Part shown: positions 10,844 through 21,514 of the stretch, in pieces
Layout of the letters: every line of letters begins with the position of its first letter
How positions within the stretch are numbered: the stretch's first letter is position 1
Origin: Tupaia tana
Taxonomy: Eukaryota > Chordata > Mammalia > Scandentia > Tupaiidae
Direction of reading: 5' to 3'
Assembly: GCA_026018925.1 (NCBI GenBank)
Contig: JAKSZU010000005.1
Location: 84,185,398-84,249,397 of the forward strand
Length of the DNA stretch: 64,000 bases
Notes under the pieces: generated by a model
What the model saw: only the letters and a program-made list of their open reading frames with translations
What the model was told of the DNA's origin: nothing
Databases searched by the model: none
Translations under genes and position numbers: made by a program

Positions 10844-11105
10844 ATTTTTTTGGAGATATTTTTGCTATAAGACACGTGCACTTACCAGAAAGACAGAGAG
10901 AGACAGAGAGACAGAGAGACAGAAAGCAAGAAATCATCCCCTAGGGGGGATGGCTGCAATCCCTTCTCCTCCATTCTCTTCTCAGGGTCCTGGGCATGCA
11001 CACACATGCACCTGGCCTGAGTTAAAGCCACCGGGTCCGGGATTCCAACCGTGGTCGACAACATAGGAGTCCAGCGACAAAGCCACTACATCAACTGCTG
11101 GTCTC
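10844..11105 (-). repeat. Full-length tRNA SINE with 16-bp TSD
   Basis: GACATGTTAAATATTT is duplicated exactly at 10828-10843 and 11106-11121. Between them lie TTTTTTTGGAGATATTTTTG, GGGGGGATGGCTGCAATCCC, GCACACACATGCACCTGGCC and CATCAACTGCTGGTCTC. Confidence 0.95.
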
Positions 11106-11373
11106 GACATGTTAAATATTTCAAAGTAATTATTAATTATTACTTTTGAAACAAATCTTTGACATTTATGTATAGATGGGGAGAGAGGGTACCTGTATAC
11201 AGGATTTTTTAATATAAAAAATTACTCTGAAAATTGAATTCTAGATAATGTAATTGATGGAAGGATAAATAGATAAATACCACATAGTGTCACTTATTAT
11301 AGTTAGATAACTCAGAAGCAATAGGAGCAGTAAATTTAGAGAGAAATGTAGTATGACTTTAAATATATGGGAG

Positions 11374-11612
11374 TGGGGCCAGTGGGTGGTTGGGGTGCTG
11401 GCTCTCACATGGATGACTCCATGATTTTGTTTCCCAAATCTGGCAGCTTGAAAAACACTGTGGTCACATGTGCATGATTGCTCAAAAACCTGAGGAAGGA
11501 TGGAGGAGAAGAAATTGTGAAGTGGCCATCCCCCCCAGGGGATAATTTCTTTCTCTCTCTCTCTGTCTCTCTCTCAGGAGAATGCAGATGCCCTATTCCC
11601 AAACCCTCTGAA
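11374..11612 (+). repeat. Old full-length tRNA SINE
   Basis: TGGGGCCAGTGGGTGGTTGG starts the head. The B-box region (GATTTTGTTTCCCAAATC) is decayed. GATGGAGGAGAAGAAATTGT and ATCCCCCCCAGGGGATAATT mark the body, and CCCTATTCCCAAACCCTC the end. Confidence 0.85.
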
Positions 11613-11844
11613 GACATTATGGGAGAGTAGCTTGTGATAAATTATAAGCTAAGATAGGTATGCAAAAACAGCTATAAACAGTGGCTTATAAATATCAGGA
11701 TAAAGAAATACCAAGTTAACTCAATGTCGTTTCAATTCATTGCTTGTTTTATTCCATTCTATTACATGAAGTAGCTCCCAAATCACTAAGGCAACACACA
11801 ACACATTTAATTGCTCTCTATTATGATGCCACTCTGATAACGAA

Positions 11845-11965
11845 ACTTCATTCAATAATTGAACAATTATTTTCAAGTAGTTTATGAGTACTACAGGAAA
11901 TATAAAGACAAGTAGGTAATATCCACTTTCTCAATTTCAAGGAGTCCATTAGTGAGAGAGGTACT
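11845..11965 (-). repeat. L2 3'-end relic
   Basis: TTCATTCAATAATTGAACAA, followed by AGTTTATGAGTACTACAGGA, and CAATTTCAAGGAGTCCATTA, resembles the reverse complement of an L2 3' end (ATTCATTCAACAAATATTTA ... GAGYACCTACTATG ... CAAGGAGCTTACA). It is old and imperfect. Confidence 0.5.
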
Positions 11966-12213
11966 AACCATACCAACTACTTCAGAGAAGAATAAAGTAA
12001 ATGCTAAGAGAAATAAAAAGCATCTATACAGAAGAAATTGAAGCAAATAACTTCCCATGCTTAGAAAAGAGGCAAGTGTCAGGATTAAAAGTTCAACCAT
12101 AATATAAATGGAAGGAAAATAGGACAAATGTAGCTGAACATCATTAAGAGTACATTGAGTGCCATATACCTAATCCATGAGGTAGGGGTGGTCTTTAACT
12201 TCATGGGCATTGT

Positions 12214-12320
12214 GATTGTCACTTATTTACTTTTTTAAAATCTCCACAGAAATTTTATTATAAACTTGATTGTCACTTATTTACTTTTTAATATCTCCAC
12301 AGAAATGTTATTATAAACTT
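12214..12320. repeat. Tandem duplication, about 54 bp x 2
   Basis: GATTGTCACTTATTTACTTT begins both units (12214-12267 and 12268-12320). Each ends ATTATAAACTT, and they differ by a few bases and a short T/A length change. The unit itself is unique-looking sequence. Confidence 0.95.
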
Positions 12321-12461
12321 GAAGGAAATAAATGTATTATAAGTTTGATGACATCTTAGATTAAAATTTGCTGGCACTTCATAAAAAATAGTGATGGAAT
12401 AATCTTTCTCCTTCCAGCTGTCTTTCATTTTTAGGTAATAAAATGATAGCAGCTAAAAAAA

Positions 12462-12605
12462 TTCACTCTGGGTGCATGTGCATGCCTGTCCAAAATCCTG
12501 AGAGGAGCATGCAGAAGAAGGGATTGCAACATGGCTATCCCCTCTGGGAGGTGATTTCTCACTTTCTGTCTCTCTGTCTTTCAGAGAATCTCTCTCAAAA
12601 AGAAA
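12462..12605 (+). repeat. tRNA SINE lacking its head
   Basis: Only body and tail are present: ATTCACTCTGGGTGCATGTG, CCTGAGAGGAGCATGCAGAA, AACATGGCTATCCCCTCTGG, and a tail AGAATCTCTCTCAAAAAGAA. It looks 5'-truncated at the tRNA/body junction. Confidence 0.85.
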
Positions 12606-12770
12606 TATACCATATCAGAGACAACTAGACCTACTGATGATTACATTCATTTTCTCTGATGTCTTTATTTTTCTCTTTTCTTGTTTTGCTTTGTTTTGCA
12701 TTTCTTTTTTCTCACTGTTCAAATTCCAGTTCAGGACAATGGTAATGTCTTCTGAAAGAAGTCTGTGTAG

Positions 12771-13010
12771 TGGGACCAGTAGATGGAGTAATGGTTATGT
12801 CACTGGACTCCCACATGGCCAACCATGGTTCAGGTCCTGGACATGGTGGCTTGAAAATCATCCTGGGAATGTGTGCAAGTGTGCCCAAGATCCCAGGAGG
12901 AGAATGGAAGAGAAAGGATTGCAGCATGGCAATGTGATTTCTCACCTTCGCTGTCTCTGGTGAGCACATGTGAGGACGTGCACCCTAAGACAAAAACCTC
13001 TAAAACAAAA
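12771..13010 (+). repeat. tRNA SINE, intermediate age, TSD visible
   Basis: GGGACCAGTAGATGGAGTAA starts the head, with B-box region GGTTCAGGTCC. It ends AAAACCTCTAAAACAAAA. AGTCTGTGTAG before and AGTCTATGTAG after (one mismatch) mark the target duplication. Confidence 0.92.
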
Positions 13011-13014
13011 AAAG

Positions 13015-14270
13015 TCTATGTAGTAGAATTTCAAAAGACAATTTGTTCATTTTTTTTGAATGGCATAACCGGTCAGTTTGTTGGACTAAATTTCCCTGAC
13101 CATGTTCCATGAGCATGCACACTCACACATGCATAAACATAGAGATGTTGGATGAACTATAAGGAAAATGTCTTAGATATGTTTCTAAGCTTGAAATAAC
13201 AACAGAAAAATAAATAAGTGGAACAGAAGACAATGGTAAACTTAAATTTAGATGGAAGAGCTAAGAGTGAAAACATCATGATTTCTAGAAATATTTAAAC
13301 AACATGGAGCGTGGCAGAGTTAGGAGAGCTGCAGGAGTAGTGACAGCTTCCTATTGTTAAATTGTTCTTTAGTGAAGGCAACATCACTATAGCCTTTCCA
13401 TGAATACCATCACACCATCTTTTTCACCCACACCCTTTAGCAATTCACCATTTGTGTTCTTACCACTTACCAAACACATCTAGATCCTACTTTCTCTTTT
13501 CCATACATTATTAGGTTATTTTTCCTCTGTTATGTCTATAATATTTAGTTTGTCTTGTTTTGAGTTTGCTTCCTTTCATGGAATTCTCTGCTTGGCCATC
13601 ATCAATTGGTAAAACATAAATCTGACCTAATTTAATGTACTTATCTTTCCTTTTTTTTTCATGGCTGTTCATGAACTTTCAAATAACAGGTGCATATCGT
13701 CACTCACAAACTCATTCTTTCTCACATCTCCAGATTTCTTGCCTTGTTCTTTTTCTATTTTTCTTCCTAACTATGTCCATATATGTTAGTTTTGCAATTA
13801 TACTCTTACCTTGTTTGTTCTCTACCTGTACACATTCCTGTGCTTCCACTTACTATTATATACCCACTCTCATGTTTTTATCTTGTGCACATTTTTCTCC
13901 TTGTACTTTAGGATTTACCAAGCATCCCATGGTCATAAGGAGACTGTCCCACCTCTCTAACAAACTTCCTCTTCCTGGGCAATGTTCCCTTTCACGGTTT
14001 CTCCATTATTACTTGCACATCCCTGTTAAAAAATGAGGACAAACTCGGAAAACTTAATCATTACTTTAACATTGCCTATTTCATGACTCTTCCCCACTCT
14101 ACTGCAATATCTACTGAAGCAGCATATATACTCAGCAGCTATATGCTGAATTAGCAAATTAATTGCATTGTCAAGAGCTATCCTGGGATGGGAAACTCAT
14201 TTTAAGAGTTCCCCTCAATCTTCCTGGGCCTCATTTTATTTTTATTTTTGTCTTTCAAATTTATTTAAAA
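13015..14270. other. No recognisable feature
   Basis: A 133-codon plus frame at 13635-14036 is hydrophobic and low-complexity (FFSWLFMNF, LVLFLFFFLTM). It lacks a convincing start context or any recognisable domain, so I read it as pyrimidine-rich chance sequence. Confidence 0.45.
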
Positions 14271-14272
14271 AA

Positions 14273-14274
14273 AC

Positions 14275-14340
<66 letters not shown>
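14273..14340. repeat. (TA)n microsatellite
   Basis: About 34 TA units with a single CA interruption near 14300. It lies immediately before an old L1 3' end. Confidence 0.98.
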
Positions 14341-14341
<1 letters not shown>

Positions 14342-14349
14342 CTATGTGT

Positions 14350-14600
14350 ATTTATCATTTATAACAGGATGTGTTGAAATATATATACACTGTAGAATGG
14401 TTAAGTCTAGCTAAGGGACACGTGTTTCTTCACATAGTTACCATTTTTGTGGTAAGAAAATTATAACATCTATTCTCATCATTTTTTAAGAAGAGAATGT
14501 GTTATCATTATTTGTAGTTACCATGCTGTACAACAGGGCTCTTGAATTTGTTGCCTGTCTATATGCAAATAATTATGCTTTGTCCAATTGAACAATCATA
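14350..14600 (-). repeat. Old L1M-type 3' UTR fragment
   Basis: GATGTGTTGAAATATATATA, CACTGTAGAATGGTTAAGTC, TTTTTGTGGTAAGAAAATTA and TTACCATGCTGTACAACAGG match, in order, the reverse complement of the L1M/L1MA 3' UTR as I recall it (GATGTTTTGATATATGTATA, TTGTGGAATGGCTAAATC, GTGGTGAGAAC, CACCATGTTGTACAATAG). Confidence 0.75.
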
Positions 14601-14699
14601 GGAGACTGAATTAACTGATGTTTAAAGCCTTTGCACAGTCCTTAAAATGTCTACAAAGTCACTCAATAGCTGATCACATCTTTTCTGTAACTTAATTTG

Positions 14700-15110
14700 C
14701 TATTCATCTCCTTACCCCTGTTTTTCAGCTATACTAACCTTATTGCTCTTCACCAAATATATCAGAATGCTTCCAACTACATATTCAGGCCTGTGTATTC
14801 TCTCTTATTATCTCCATAGCTAAGTTTATGTTCTTCGACACCTCCTCACTGAAATCTGTAAAAGCTAATACATTTTCTAAATAATATGTAAATTATCTAT
14901 TATAGAGACTCTATAGTTTTTTAATTCTATATCACATTTCTCTTTGTTATATACCATATTACTTACTTTTTTTTGTACTTTTTTATAATTAACTATGGCC
15001 TTCTGCTAGAATGTTGTCTTCTTGAGAGCAGAAGTCATTGCACAGTATATTTTAGTTTCTTAGAAAATTTATTAGAGCAATAAGTATTCATTGACTATAT
15101 GAATATGTAC
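14700..15110 (+). repeat. L2 3' end
   Basis: CTTATTGCTCTTCACCAAAT, CACCTCCTCACTGAAATCTG, CTTCTGCTAGAATGTTGTCT with TCTTGAGAGCAGAAGTCATT, and AGAGCAATAAGTATTCATTG track the L2 3' region (CTAGAATGTAAGCTCCTTGA, GGGCAGGGAC, GTGCTCAATAAATATT). Confidence 0.65.
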
Positions 15111-15212
15111 AGGTAATTTTTACCTCTACAAATAAAGTCAAAACCTTAGACAGTGTTTCACACATTTTATAATCAGTCATAATACCACCTTTCAGCATTA
15201 TATATACTATTT

Positions 15213-15462
15213 TTTTTTTTTTTGGAAAAGTTTATGCTATAGGGCATGCGTACTCGCAGAAAGACAGAGAGATAGAAAGCGAGAAATCACCCCCCAGGGG
15301 GGATGACCACACCGCAATCCTTTCTCCTCCATTGTCCTCTTGGGATCTTGGGCATGCACGCACATGCACCCGGCGTGAGTTTAAGTCGCTGGGTCCGGGA
15401 CTCAAACCGTGGTAGGCTACATGGGAGTTCAGCGACATAGCCATTATGCTAACTGCTGGTCC
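15213..15462 (-). repeat. Young tRNA SINE
   Basis: It opens TTTTTTTTTGGAAAAGTTTA and TGCTATAGGGCATGCG, then ACCCCCCAGGGGGGATGACC, and ends AACTGCTGGTCC. TATACTAT occurs on both sides as a short target duplication. Confidence 0.93.
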
Positions 15463-15779
15463 TTATACTATCTCTATTTAAAAAGGATACCCATAGCATC
15501 TACCACTGTTATTAGGGAAGGTGATGTGATAGGCAGTTACCTAGTAATGAGTGGTGGCCCTAAGAAAATAACAGAACACCTGTTACATCAACTATAACTT
15601 ATCAAGAGTTACAAGCAAATGCTCCATTGAAAATGCCTCTTCCCACCCAGCTCTCCTGGCACTAAAAAGGCAAAGCAAATCACATTTTTCTCCTTTGGTA
15701 CCTAAAGAAGACACATAAGCATGACTGTAAACTTCCCTTTTATCATTCCTCATAAATACAAAAAGACCCAACCAGGCAT

Positions 15780-15900
15780 TTTGGTCAACATCCTGATTCC
15801 CACTGGGGCAATAAATTAATTGAGCAGTTCATCCTAATTAGGATTCTCCCATCATCATGACTCACATTGGGCATGCACAATTAGGTAATTAAATTCCTCA
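15780..15900. other. Repeat-free segment dense in TAATTA-type sites
   Basis: ATAAATTAATTGAGCAG, CATCCTAATTAGGATT and TTAGGTAATTAAATTCC fall within 90 bp. CCTAATTAGG is a perfect palindrome. It contains no retroelement signature. Such clusters occur in homeodomain-bound enhancers, but also by chance in AT-rich DNA. Confidence 0.25.
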
Positions 15901-15937
15901 AACTTCACCTGTAAGAGAGCTCCACAAGCACAGGAAA

Positions 15938-16108
15938 AAGTCCAGCAGGTGGCACAATGGTTAAGGCACTGGACAGTCCCACATGGCTGACTGCGGTTCA
16001 AGTCTGGACCTGGCAACTTGCTTTCTCACTTTCCCTTTATCTCTCTCCATGTCTCTCTGTGACAAAAATGAAAATGAATAAATGAATAAATAAAATTAAA
16101 TAAATAAT
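15938..16108 (+). repeat. Short-form tRNA SINE
   Basis: AAGTCCAGCAGGTGGCACAA starts the head, with B-box region GGTTCAAGTC. ACCTGGCAACTTGCTTTCTC is the direct head-to-tail junction. The tail is (AATAAATG)n-like. Confidence 0.88.
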
Positions 16109-16250
16109 TCTTGGGACCAGCAGTTGGTGTAATGACTCTGTTGCTGGACTCCTATGTAGTTAACCATGGTTTCAGTCCCAGACCCAGTGTCTTAAACTCA
16201 TAATGGGTGCATGTGCAGGCATACCCAAGATCCCACAACGTGGCTCAGCA
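16109..16250 (+). repeat. tRNA SINE, 3' part lost
   Basis: TTGGGACCAGCAGTTGGTGT follows directly on the preceding SINE's tail. The body stops after CAAGATCCCACAACGTGGC with most of the 3' part deleted. The head and B box (GGTTTCAGTCC) are intact. Confidence 0.8.
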
Positions 16251-16605
16251 CTCTCCCTTCCTATGACGGTGGCAAGCAAGAGATAAAATACTGACATATG
16301 TTTACTGCTGTGTCTAGTTTTGCTTAACTTGCCAAGCTAGATATTATGTTTGTCCTCATTCTAATCATAGAATTGATTAATCTGTAAATTTCATCTCAAA
16401 TCTAAAGTAGAATAAGAACATTTAATTTTCTTACTTTTCATCTTCCTATACATACAAAATGACTAAAGCATTTATTAGCATCATTCATCTAATTTTTAAG
16501 AATTTAAACTACATACATATTTTTACTTTGTTTATAACTTACTGATTAACTAGATTACAACTTTTTCCATATACAATTTTTGTGTCTATACATATATTAC
16601 ACTAG

Positions 16606-16607
<2 letters not shown>

Positions 16608-16672
<65 letters not shown>

Positions 16673-16680
16673 CACATATA
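16608..16680. repeat. Compound (TA)n(CA)n(TA)n microsatellite
   Basis: A TA run to about 16635, then about 13 CA units to 16660, then TA again. The sequence is nearly self-complementary at its two ends. Confidence 0.97.
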
Positions 16681-16689
16681 GCTTGTATT

Positions 16690-18390
16690 ATTTTTGTTTT
16701 CCATGATTATAACCACAAAATAGACTTATTAACTAAATGAAAGTGACTTCGGGCATTATGGTAAAGACAATAAATTATTTCCACCATTTAATTAATCTAC
16801 AAGAAAGAACTCTTTTTCATTATTTTTCTACTTTTTAATTGCCAAATAAAAATATGTAATTTCGGTTTCTCTCTATGGGATAGAAAGAACAAGGAATTTA
16901 TTTCTTGAAATGAGTTAGATGTAATTAGGATGCTACTAATTATATTCTATTTTAATGGCTACCAATCAAGGATCCACTAAAGCTCAGTAAGTTCATGTGG
17001 AAGGTTAATGGCAAGAGAAATGAATTCGATTTATTTCTTAATTCAGTCTCAAAAGTTGCAGAAAGTTTTCCTGTCCTCTCTTGATTAATGGAGCAAATGT
17101 TCCAGTAACAATTCCTATAGTGCATTAATGATACAATGAACTGAGAACATTTTATTTTCTTTTAAAATTGCATCTAGAAAGTTCTCAGGTTGAACAATTA
17201 CATTAATATTTTACAAGTGAAGCATTTTAATTCTAATCACATTCATTAAAGCATTATATTAAAAGAGAACACTCTAGTCATCTTAACAAAGTAGATGGCA
17301 AGGCGTGTCTCAGGGATATGCAAAGATCCTACTTTCTGGGAGTCTGGACACACAATGCTGTGTGATGTTGACATACTCTGAAGGTTCTGCATTTGTGTCA
17401 GAGGCCTTTCTCAACACAGGAAAACAAAGCCTGTGATCCAGGATGTACTGGGTGTGAATTAAGGTGTGAGGGCACTGCTGAGAGTAAATTTCCCTCTCTC
17501 TCTCTCTCTCTTTCTTATGGAAAAAGAAAATGAACAACTTAAAAAATAAAAAGGGAAAGACAAAGAAAGGCTCATATTCACCTCAAATCAAGCCAACCTT
17601 AAGATTTGGATAAAATGTACTTGTGACTACTTTCCATATCCCACTTTTAGGCACAAATATTCAGACAAAATCTATATGACAAACACAAGTTCCTTATGTA
17701 TCAAATTCCATTTGTGTTTTAAATCTTGGGACTTGGAGAAATCTTGTCCCTTTAAGAAGGTCACCTTCAGGCTTAGCCCAGATTATCTTCTTTTTTCTAA
17801 GAAAAACTGTTTTATATAAATTATCTAGTTAAAGAAGAGTTATAAACATCCCTTTTCACCTTTTTAAGAGTTTCTATTCTAATGGAGAAACAGTGATAAG
17901 TAGTATGTTAAATACATAGTACAGTATATCTAATGATGCTATTGAAGAGAAAAATACAGCAGAAATAGCAATTCAAAAGGACAAATTGATGAAACTGCAA
18001 TTTTAAATAGGGTTGTAAGGGGAAATCTCAGTGATGATATTGGTGCCAAAATCTGAAAGACGTGGGGAAATAATCCATTTGAGTATCTAGTGAAAGAACA
18101 TTCTAGACATAATCTTTATACATCAAAGAATGTGGTTCCTTACTGTCAATTCAAGGAAATCACTGATCTTGTCAATAATTCTTATCAAAATAAATTATTC
18201 TAAATACAATATTCAATTGAAAAATGTAAACTTATAGTATAAGAAAATTACATTGGTTTTTACATATAAGGATGTCTACCATATAGAAGGTACTATATAA
18301 ATGTTTCACTGAATAAATAATGACTTTGACAGAGTTCCATTTTAGATTTGAGTCACCTTATTTGTTAAATAAAAGTATTTTTCTTGTGAT
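16690..18390. other. Long repeat-poor unique stretch
   Basis: I see no retroelement in 1.7 kb apart from a (CT)n run near 17495 and a faint L2-tail-like phrase at 18290-18320 (AAGGTACTATATAAATGTTT). ATTAATTAA/TAATTA-like cores recur at 16785-16800, 16940-16950 and 17125. Unusual freedom from repeats makes it a candidate for conserved non-coding DNA. Confidence 0.35.
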
Positions 18391-18640
18391 GGCCTCATAG
18401 AAAAGTGAGCTGGATCCCATATAGCCAACACCAATTCAAATCTTAACCCTTCTCTTCAATTCTCTTCCTGGGATTTGGGGCATCCTTATATGCATGCCTG
18501 GTGTGATTCTTTTCAAGCTGCCAGTTCCAGGACCTGAAACAGTCTGCCATGTGGAAGTCCAACACCTTCACCACCAGACAACCTGCTGGCCCCCTTGATA
18601 TATAAAATACTTTTAACATTTTTCCAGAGGACTTGCACAC

Positions 18641-18697
<57 letters not shown>

Positions 18698-18755
18698 TAC
18701 CCCTCATGGGGGATGGTCATGCTGCAATCTCATATCCTCCATTTTTTCCTCCTTT
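18390..18755 (-). repeat. Rearranged SINE mosaic with (GA)n
   Basis: A plus-oriented head fragment lies at 18400-18441 (GAGCTGGATCCCATATAGCC). It is followed by a minus-oriented distal half at 18442-18594 (CTTCAATTCTCTTCCTGGGA to CAACCTGCTGGCCCC), then a minus-oriented tail half at 18625-18755 (GACTTGCACACTCACGAGAG to GGATGGTCATGCTGCAATCT). The halves are in swapped order compared with an intact element. Confidence 0.7.
18643..18694. repeat. (GA)n microsatellite in a SINE tail
   Basis: About 26 GA units replace the usual GACAGAGAGAGACAGAGA stretch of the SINE, suggesting expansion from the element's own pyrimidine/purine tract. Confidence 0.97.
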
Positions 18756-19189
18756 TTAAGAATGTATGTGTGTTTGTGGAAGGGCAGAAATAGATTGTAT
18801 TATTGTTTCAAATAATTTGCTCCTCCCTTCCAAGGAAAATTATATGCTTATTTATTCCATTCAAAATTAGTCTCCCTATCACTGGAGTATATTTGAATGG
18901 AACTTGGTTTGGTCCACCCAATGGATACTGAAATTATGTGTGTATACTCTGAGTAGATGCTTAAGGACACACGTGTATTTCCGGTAATATTTTTATTCTT
19001 TTATCTCTTACAGAATAAAATTAGTTCCCAAATAGGAGATGGCCTTGAGGTCGGATTCATGAATGAGGAGACATTTATAAACAACATCAAAACCATTGCT
19101 GATGCACAGCAAATAGGTTACCTATAAATATTGAAGTGCTGGGTGCTATTTGTTTAGAATTATTTATTTTACTTTAAAAAATTACCACT

Positions 19190-19338
19190 ATTATTTTTTA
19201 ATTTGTGTGTTAGAAAGAGAGAGGAGAGAGAGAGAGAGAGAACGAAATTAAGAAAGTAAGCCACCAGGTCCAGACCTTGAACCATGGTTGGTCGTGTGGA
19301 AGTCTAGCACCTTAACCACCATGTCACCTGCTGGCTTA
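19190..19338 (-). repeat. Short-form tRNA SINE
   Basis: AGAAAGAGAGAGGAGAGAGA, then AAGTAAGCCACCAGGTCCAG and CTTAACCACCATGTCACCTG: purine tract joined straight to the head complement, without the GC-rich body. Confidence 0.85.
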
Positions 19339-19520
19339 CATTGTGCTATTTTTACTATAGTCTTAGCTAAGAAATTCTAACATATGCTTATCGTAAATAT
19401 TCAGGTAAAATAGAACTTTACATATTTTGATTATTAAAATTACATTGAAAATTGGTACCTTACCCAAAACTTTCTGAGCCATAACAAATAGCATAAAAAG
19501 TATTAAGTTAAATAAATATT

Positions 19521-19790
19521 TAGGGCTGGCCAGTGGCATGGTAGTTAAGGCACATGGATCTCATATGGCCAATTGTGCAGTTCAGGTCCTCAACCTGGCA
19601 ACTTGAAAAACTCCCCAGGTGCAGGTGTGTGCATGCTCAAAATCATAAATGGAGAGAGAGAGGAGAGGGTATTGGAGCATGGTCACCGCCCCCCCCCCCC
19701 CCCCGGGGAGGATGCTTTCTCACTTTCCTTCTCTTTTTCCCTTTCTGTCTCTTTGACAAACAGCTGGGAAATTAAATAAATAAATACATA
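19521..19790 (+). repeat. Old full-length tRNA SINE with C-tract expansion
   Basis: TAGGGCTGGCCAGTGGCATG starts the head. The body C6/G6 palindrome has become a run of about 17 C followed by GGGGAGGATG at 19687-19712. The tail ends AAATAAATAAATACATA. Confidence 0.85.
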
Positions 19791-20019
19791 TTTGAACACT
19801 AGACACTTCATCTAATTTGTTCTTTAAATCATACATATGTTTTAACAGGATAGAATATATTTTTTAATTTTAGATTATTCTATAATTCTATATTTTGGTC
19901 GTGCTGTTCCTTTAGCTCTGTTATTCTCAAATTTTTAAAATGTCATTAGAATTTATATAAAATTTGACTTCAAATTGCTGTAATTTACCAAAGGTTAAGA
20001 TTTTATTATTATTATTATT

Positions 20020-20090
20020 ATTTATTTATTTTATTCAATCACTATACATCATTTAGATTGTAAAGAGATTTTACCCAACATAGTTTACAC
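20020..20090 (-). repeat. Young-type L1 3' end, severely truncated
   Basis: ATTCAATCACTATACATCAT, then TTAGATTGTAAAGAGATTTT and ACCCAACATAG, is the reverse complement of the young L1 3' terminus seen at 63650-63710. An (ATT)n/(TTTA)n tail lies at 20000-20020. Only about 70 bp of element is present. Confidence 0.85.
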
Positions 20091-20525
20091 GACTTTAAAC
20101 ACCAATAACTAGTGTCAGTTATTGAAGACATCTAGAGGGAGCTCCAGATGGTCTGATTGAAGCCACAGTGTTTAGTGTATTCCACAGATGGAAGGCTTTG
20201 GTAATACAGACGTTTCAACAGGCTTATTGTTAAGTGCTCTAGTGTTTGCTATCAACAAATCTAGAAATACTTACTCTGAAAAGTGACTATTTTTCTGACA
20301 CTTTTGAAGCAAAGTGACGGTGTTGAAGCATTCCACAAAATAAATGTGGGCGACAGAAGTTAAGAAGGAGGCTTCATAAAACAAATATGTTCTTACCTAT
20401 TAACAAATACTTGGAAAAAACAACATAAAAGAATTTTAAACTTAGTAAGAGATGATAAAAAATATTTAGCGTCCTACTCTGGACTACATTATCATTAAGG
20501 ACTAAAGGTACATTTTAAAAATATA
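20091..20525. other. No recognisable feature
   Basis: Unique-looking sequence with no repeat signature, between an L1 end and two tandem SINEs. Confidence 0.45.
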
Positions 20526-20528
20526 TCT

Positions 20529-20805
20529 TGGAGGGCCAGCAGGTGGTGTGGTGGTTAAGGTGCTAAAATACCACATGTCTGACCATGGTTTGAGGACCAG
20601 ACCTAGCAGTTTGAAAATCACTCTAGACACGTTTGAATGTGTGCCCAAAATCTTAGGAGGAGAATGGAGGAGAAGGGATTGTGGCTAGCCATCCCCTGGT
20701 GGGTGGAGGAGTTTCTCACTTTATCTCTCACTGTCTTTCTCTGGTGAGTGCATGCATCATATATAATACACACACACACACACATAAACCTTAAAAAATA
20801 AATAA
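20529..20805 (+). repeat. Old full-length tRNA SINE
   Basis: TGGAGGGCCAGCAGGTGGTG begins the head, with B-box region GGTTTGAGGACC. It ends with (CA)n and AAACCTTAAAAAATAAAT. AAATATATCT occurs before (20519-20528) and after (20812-20821) as a target duplication. Confidence 0.9.
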
Positions 20806-20821
20806 AATAAAAAATATATCT

Positions 20822-21075
20822 CAGGCCAGCAGAGAGTGTGGTGGTTAAGGTGCTGGACCCCACATGGCCCACTGCACAATTTGAGTCCCATACCTGGTGT
20901 CTGGAAGAACATTCCTGGCCTGTGTGTGTGCATGCTCAAAATCCCATGAAGAGAACATAGGAGAAGGGATTGCATCATGGCCATTCTCCCTAGGGAGTTA
21001 TTTCTCAACTTCCGTCACTACATTTCTTTCTGTTTCTCTCAGGCAAACATATGGTCCCTATAGTAAAAACCTAAC
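20822..21075 (+). repeat. Old full-length tRNA SINE, tandem with the previous one
   Basis: CAGGCCAGCAGAGAGTGTGG starts right after the preceding element's TSD. GAGAACATAGGAGAAGGGAT and GGTCCCTATAGTAAAAACCT complete it. Confidence 0.9.
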
Positions 21076-21126
21076 TCGTGTATTTATTGCAAGTAAATGA
21101 TGAGCCAATCAATTTTTTCACATTTC

Positions 21127-21400
21127 TCATTTATTTCTCACAATTATATGAGTTATTCTTCATATTCTCATATATACTGCAAGGAGTAGATACTATTATT
21201 ATCAGAGTTCAGTTTTGAATGTCAAGAAGTGATATCTCCTTGAGTTGGGTATAAGTGGCTTGTATACAAACGTTTCTGGTTATTATTACCACTTTTTTAG
21301 AGGAGCCAAGAGTAATTTAGAGATAGAGAGTATCACTTATTCAAGTACAGAAGTATAAAAGGTGACAGCAGCCTTTGAACTCAAGTCTGTCTCTTAGGCT
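21127..21400 (+). repeat. Probable MIR with internal insertion
   Basis: ATTTATTTCTCACAATTATA and GTAGATACTATTATTATCAG resemble MIR (TTTAATCCTCACAACAACCC, GGTACTATTATTATCCCC). AATTTAGAGATAGAGAG and CAGCCTTTGAACTCAAGTCT resemble its tRNA-distal part. The halves are separated by about 80 bp of extra sequence. Confidence 0.5.
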
Positions 21401-21469
21401 GTGCAAAATTATTTTAAAACACACATGAGATTTAGCACATTTCACTATTATTTTATTTTTCTTCCTGAC

Positions 21470-21512
21470 ATAATTTGTTGGTACTCAGAGATGTTTGTTG
21501 AATGAATGAATC
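21470..21512 (+). repeat. L2-tail-like fragment
   Basis: TTGTTGGTACTCAGAGATGT, then TTGTTGAATGAATGAAT, is the usual L2 3' terminal phrase. Confidence 0.5.
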
Positions 21513-21514
21513 TG

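Noticed and set aside
13635-14036. 133-codon plus-strand open frame, hydrophobic
   Set aside because: Pyrimidine-rich DNA gives long Leu/Phe/Ser frames by chance; there is no domain, no signal-peptide logic and no splice context.
18643-18694. CRISPR-like or satellite array
   Set aside because: Pure dinucleotide repeat with no spacers; the organism is a mammal.
19687-19704. C-tract as possible regulatory or G-quadruplex site
   Set aside because: It sits exactly at the C6/G6 block of a SINE and is explained by slippage.
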